Source of the DNA: a bacterium (Candidatus Torokbacteria) CG_4_10_14_0_2_um_filter_35_8
GTDB taxonomy: Bacteria; Patescibacteriota; GCA-2792135
DNA length: 5,184 nt
Assembly (NCBI GenBank): GCA_002792135.1
Contig: PFNU01000022.1
Span: 1 to 5,184 of the forward strand
Direction: 5' to 3'
Below the pieces are notes generated by a model, which searched no databases, was not told the origin of the DNA, and saw only the letters and a list, made by a program, of their open reading frames with translations. Numbering within the stretch: position 1 is the stretch's first letter; each line of letters opens with the position of its first letter. The position numbers and the translations under genes are program-made. This document shows, one piece after another, positions 5,178 to 5,184 of the stretch.

Positions 5178-5184
5178 TTAGCAC
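5178..5184 (-). promoter_or_regulatory. Partial CIRCE operator (HrcA binding site), cut by the window edge
   Basis: The window ends with TTAGCAC, exactly the first seven bases of the CIRCE element TTAGCACTC-N9-GAGTGCTAA, to which the HrcA repressor binds. Because CIRCE is palindromic, this is the groES-proximal half (GTGCTAA on the minus strand). It lies about 35 nt before the groES Shine-Dalgarno site, a usual location for CIRCE. A -10-like TAGAAT (5162-5157, minus strand) lies between the two and would give a short leader. The other half-site is outside the window, so the call rests on seven bases plus position. Confidence 0.65.

Overview
The window is AT-rich bacterial chromosome with short intergenic gaps. 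It carries two groups of genes: a plus-strand series on the left (positions 1-2408) and a minus-strand series on the right (2430-5184). Every gene shows a recognisable bacterial family. The short proteins, lysine-rich composition, family subtypes (a short DxS-type HAD protein, a deoxyribosyltransferase-like protein, a GroEL with a short GGM tail) and near absence of Shine-Dalgarno sites would fit a small-genome lineage such as Candidatus Patescibacteria (CPR). That placement is an inference from general resemblance and is not proven by the window. TGA acts as a normal stop at 747-749, which argues against a TGA=Gly code.

Left half, plus strand: the last 58 codons of an HtpX-type membrane zinc protease (to 179); a 75-bp gap with a possible promoter; a short HAD-superfamily hydrolase whose second motif-I aspartate is serine (255-749); a tRNA-dihydrouridine synthase of the DusB/NifR3 type that overlaps it by ATGA (746-1711); and a full-length beta-phosphoglucomutase-like HAD phosphatase (1755-2408). 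The last three read as one co-directional cluster. It then meets a convergent gene, with 21 bp between the two stop codons.

Right half, minus strand: groES (ATG at 5125) and groEL (4711-3071) form the usual chaperonin operon. groES has a strong Shine-Dalgarno site. At the extreme right edge, upstream of groES, lies TTAGCAC, the first seven bases of the CIRCE operator, which suggests HrcA-type heat-shock repression. The 117-bp groES-groEL spacer carries a perfect 13-bp inverted repeat plus a smaller hairpin near the groEL start. Downstream of groEL are a perfect 9-bp hairpin and then a good intrinsic terminator (2949-2981). After the terminator, a consensus extended -10 promoter drives a small nucleoside 2-deoxyribosyltransferase-like gene (2846-2430).

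The genes cover protein quality control (HtpX, GroES/GroEL), tRNA modification (Dus) and small-molecule phosphate or nucleoside metabolism (two HADs, one deoxyribosyltransferase-like protein). I found no mobile element, CRISPR array, tRNA or rRNA, and no convincing new multi-gene system. The items most worth a second look are the RNA structures and regulatory sites around groESL and the odd HAD protein next to dusB.
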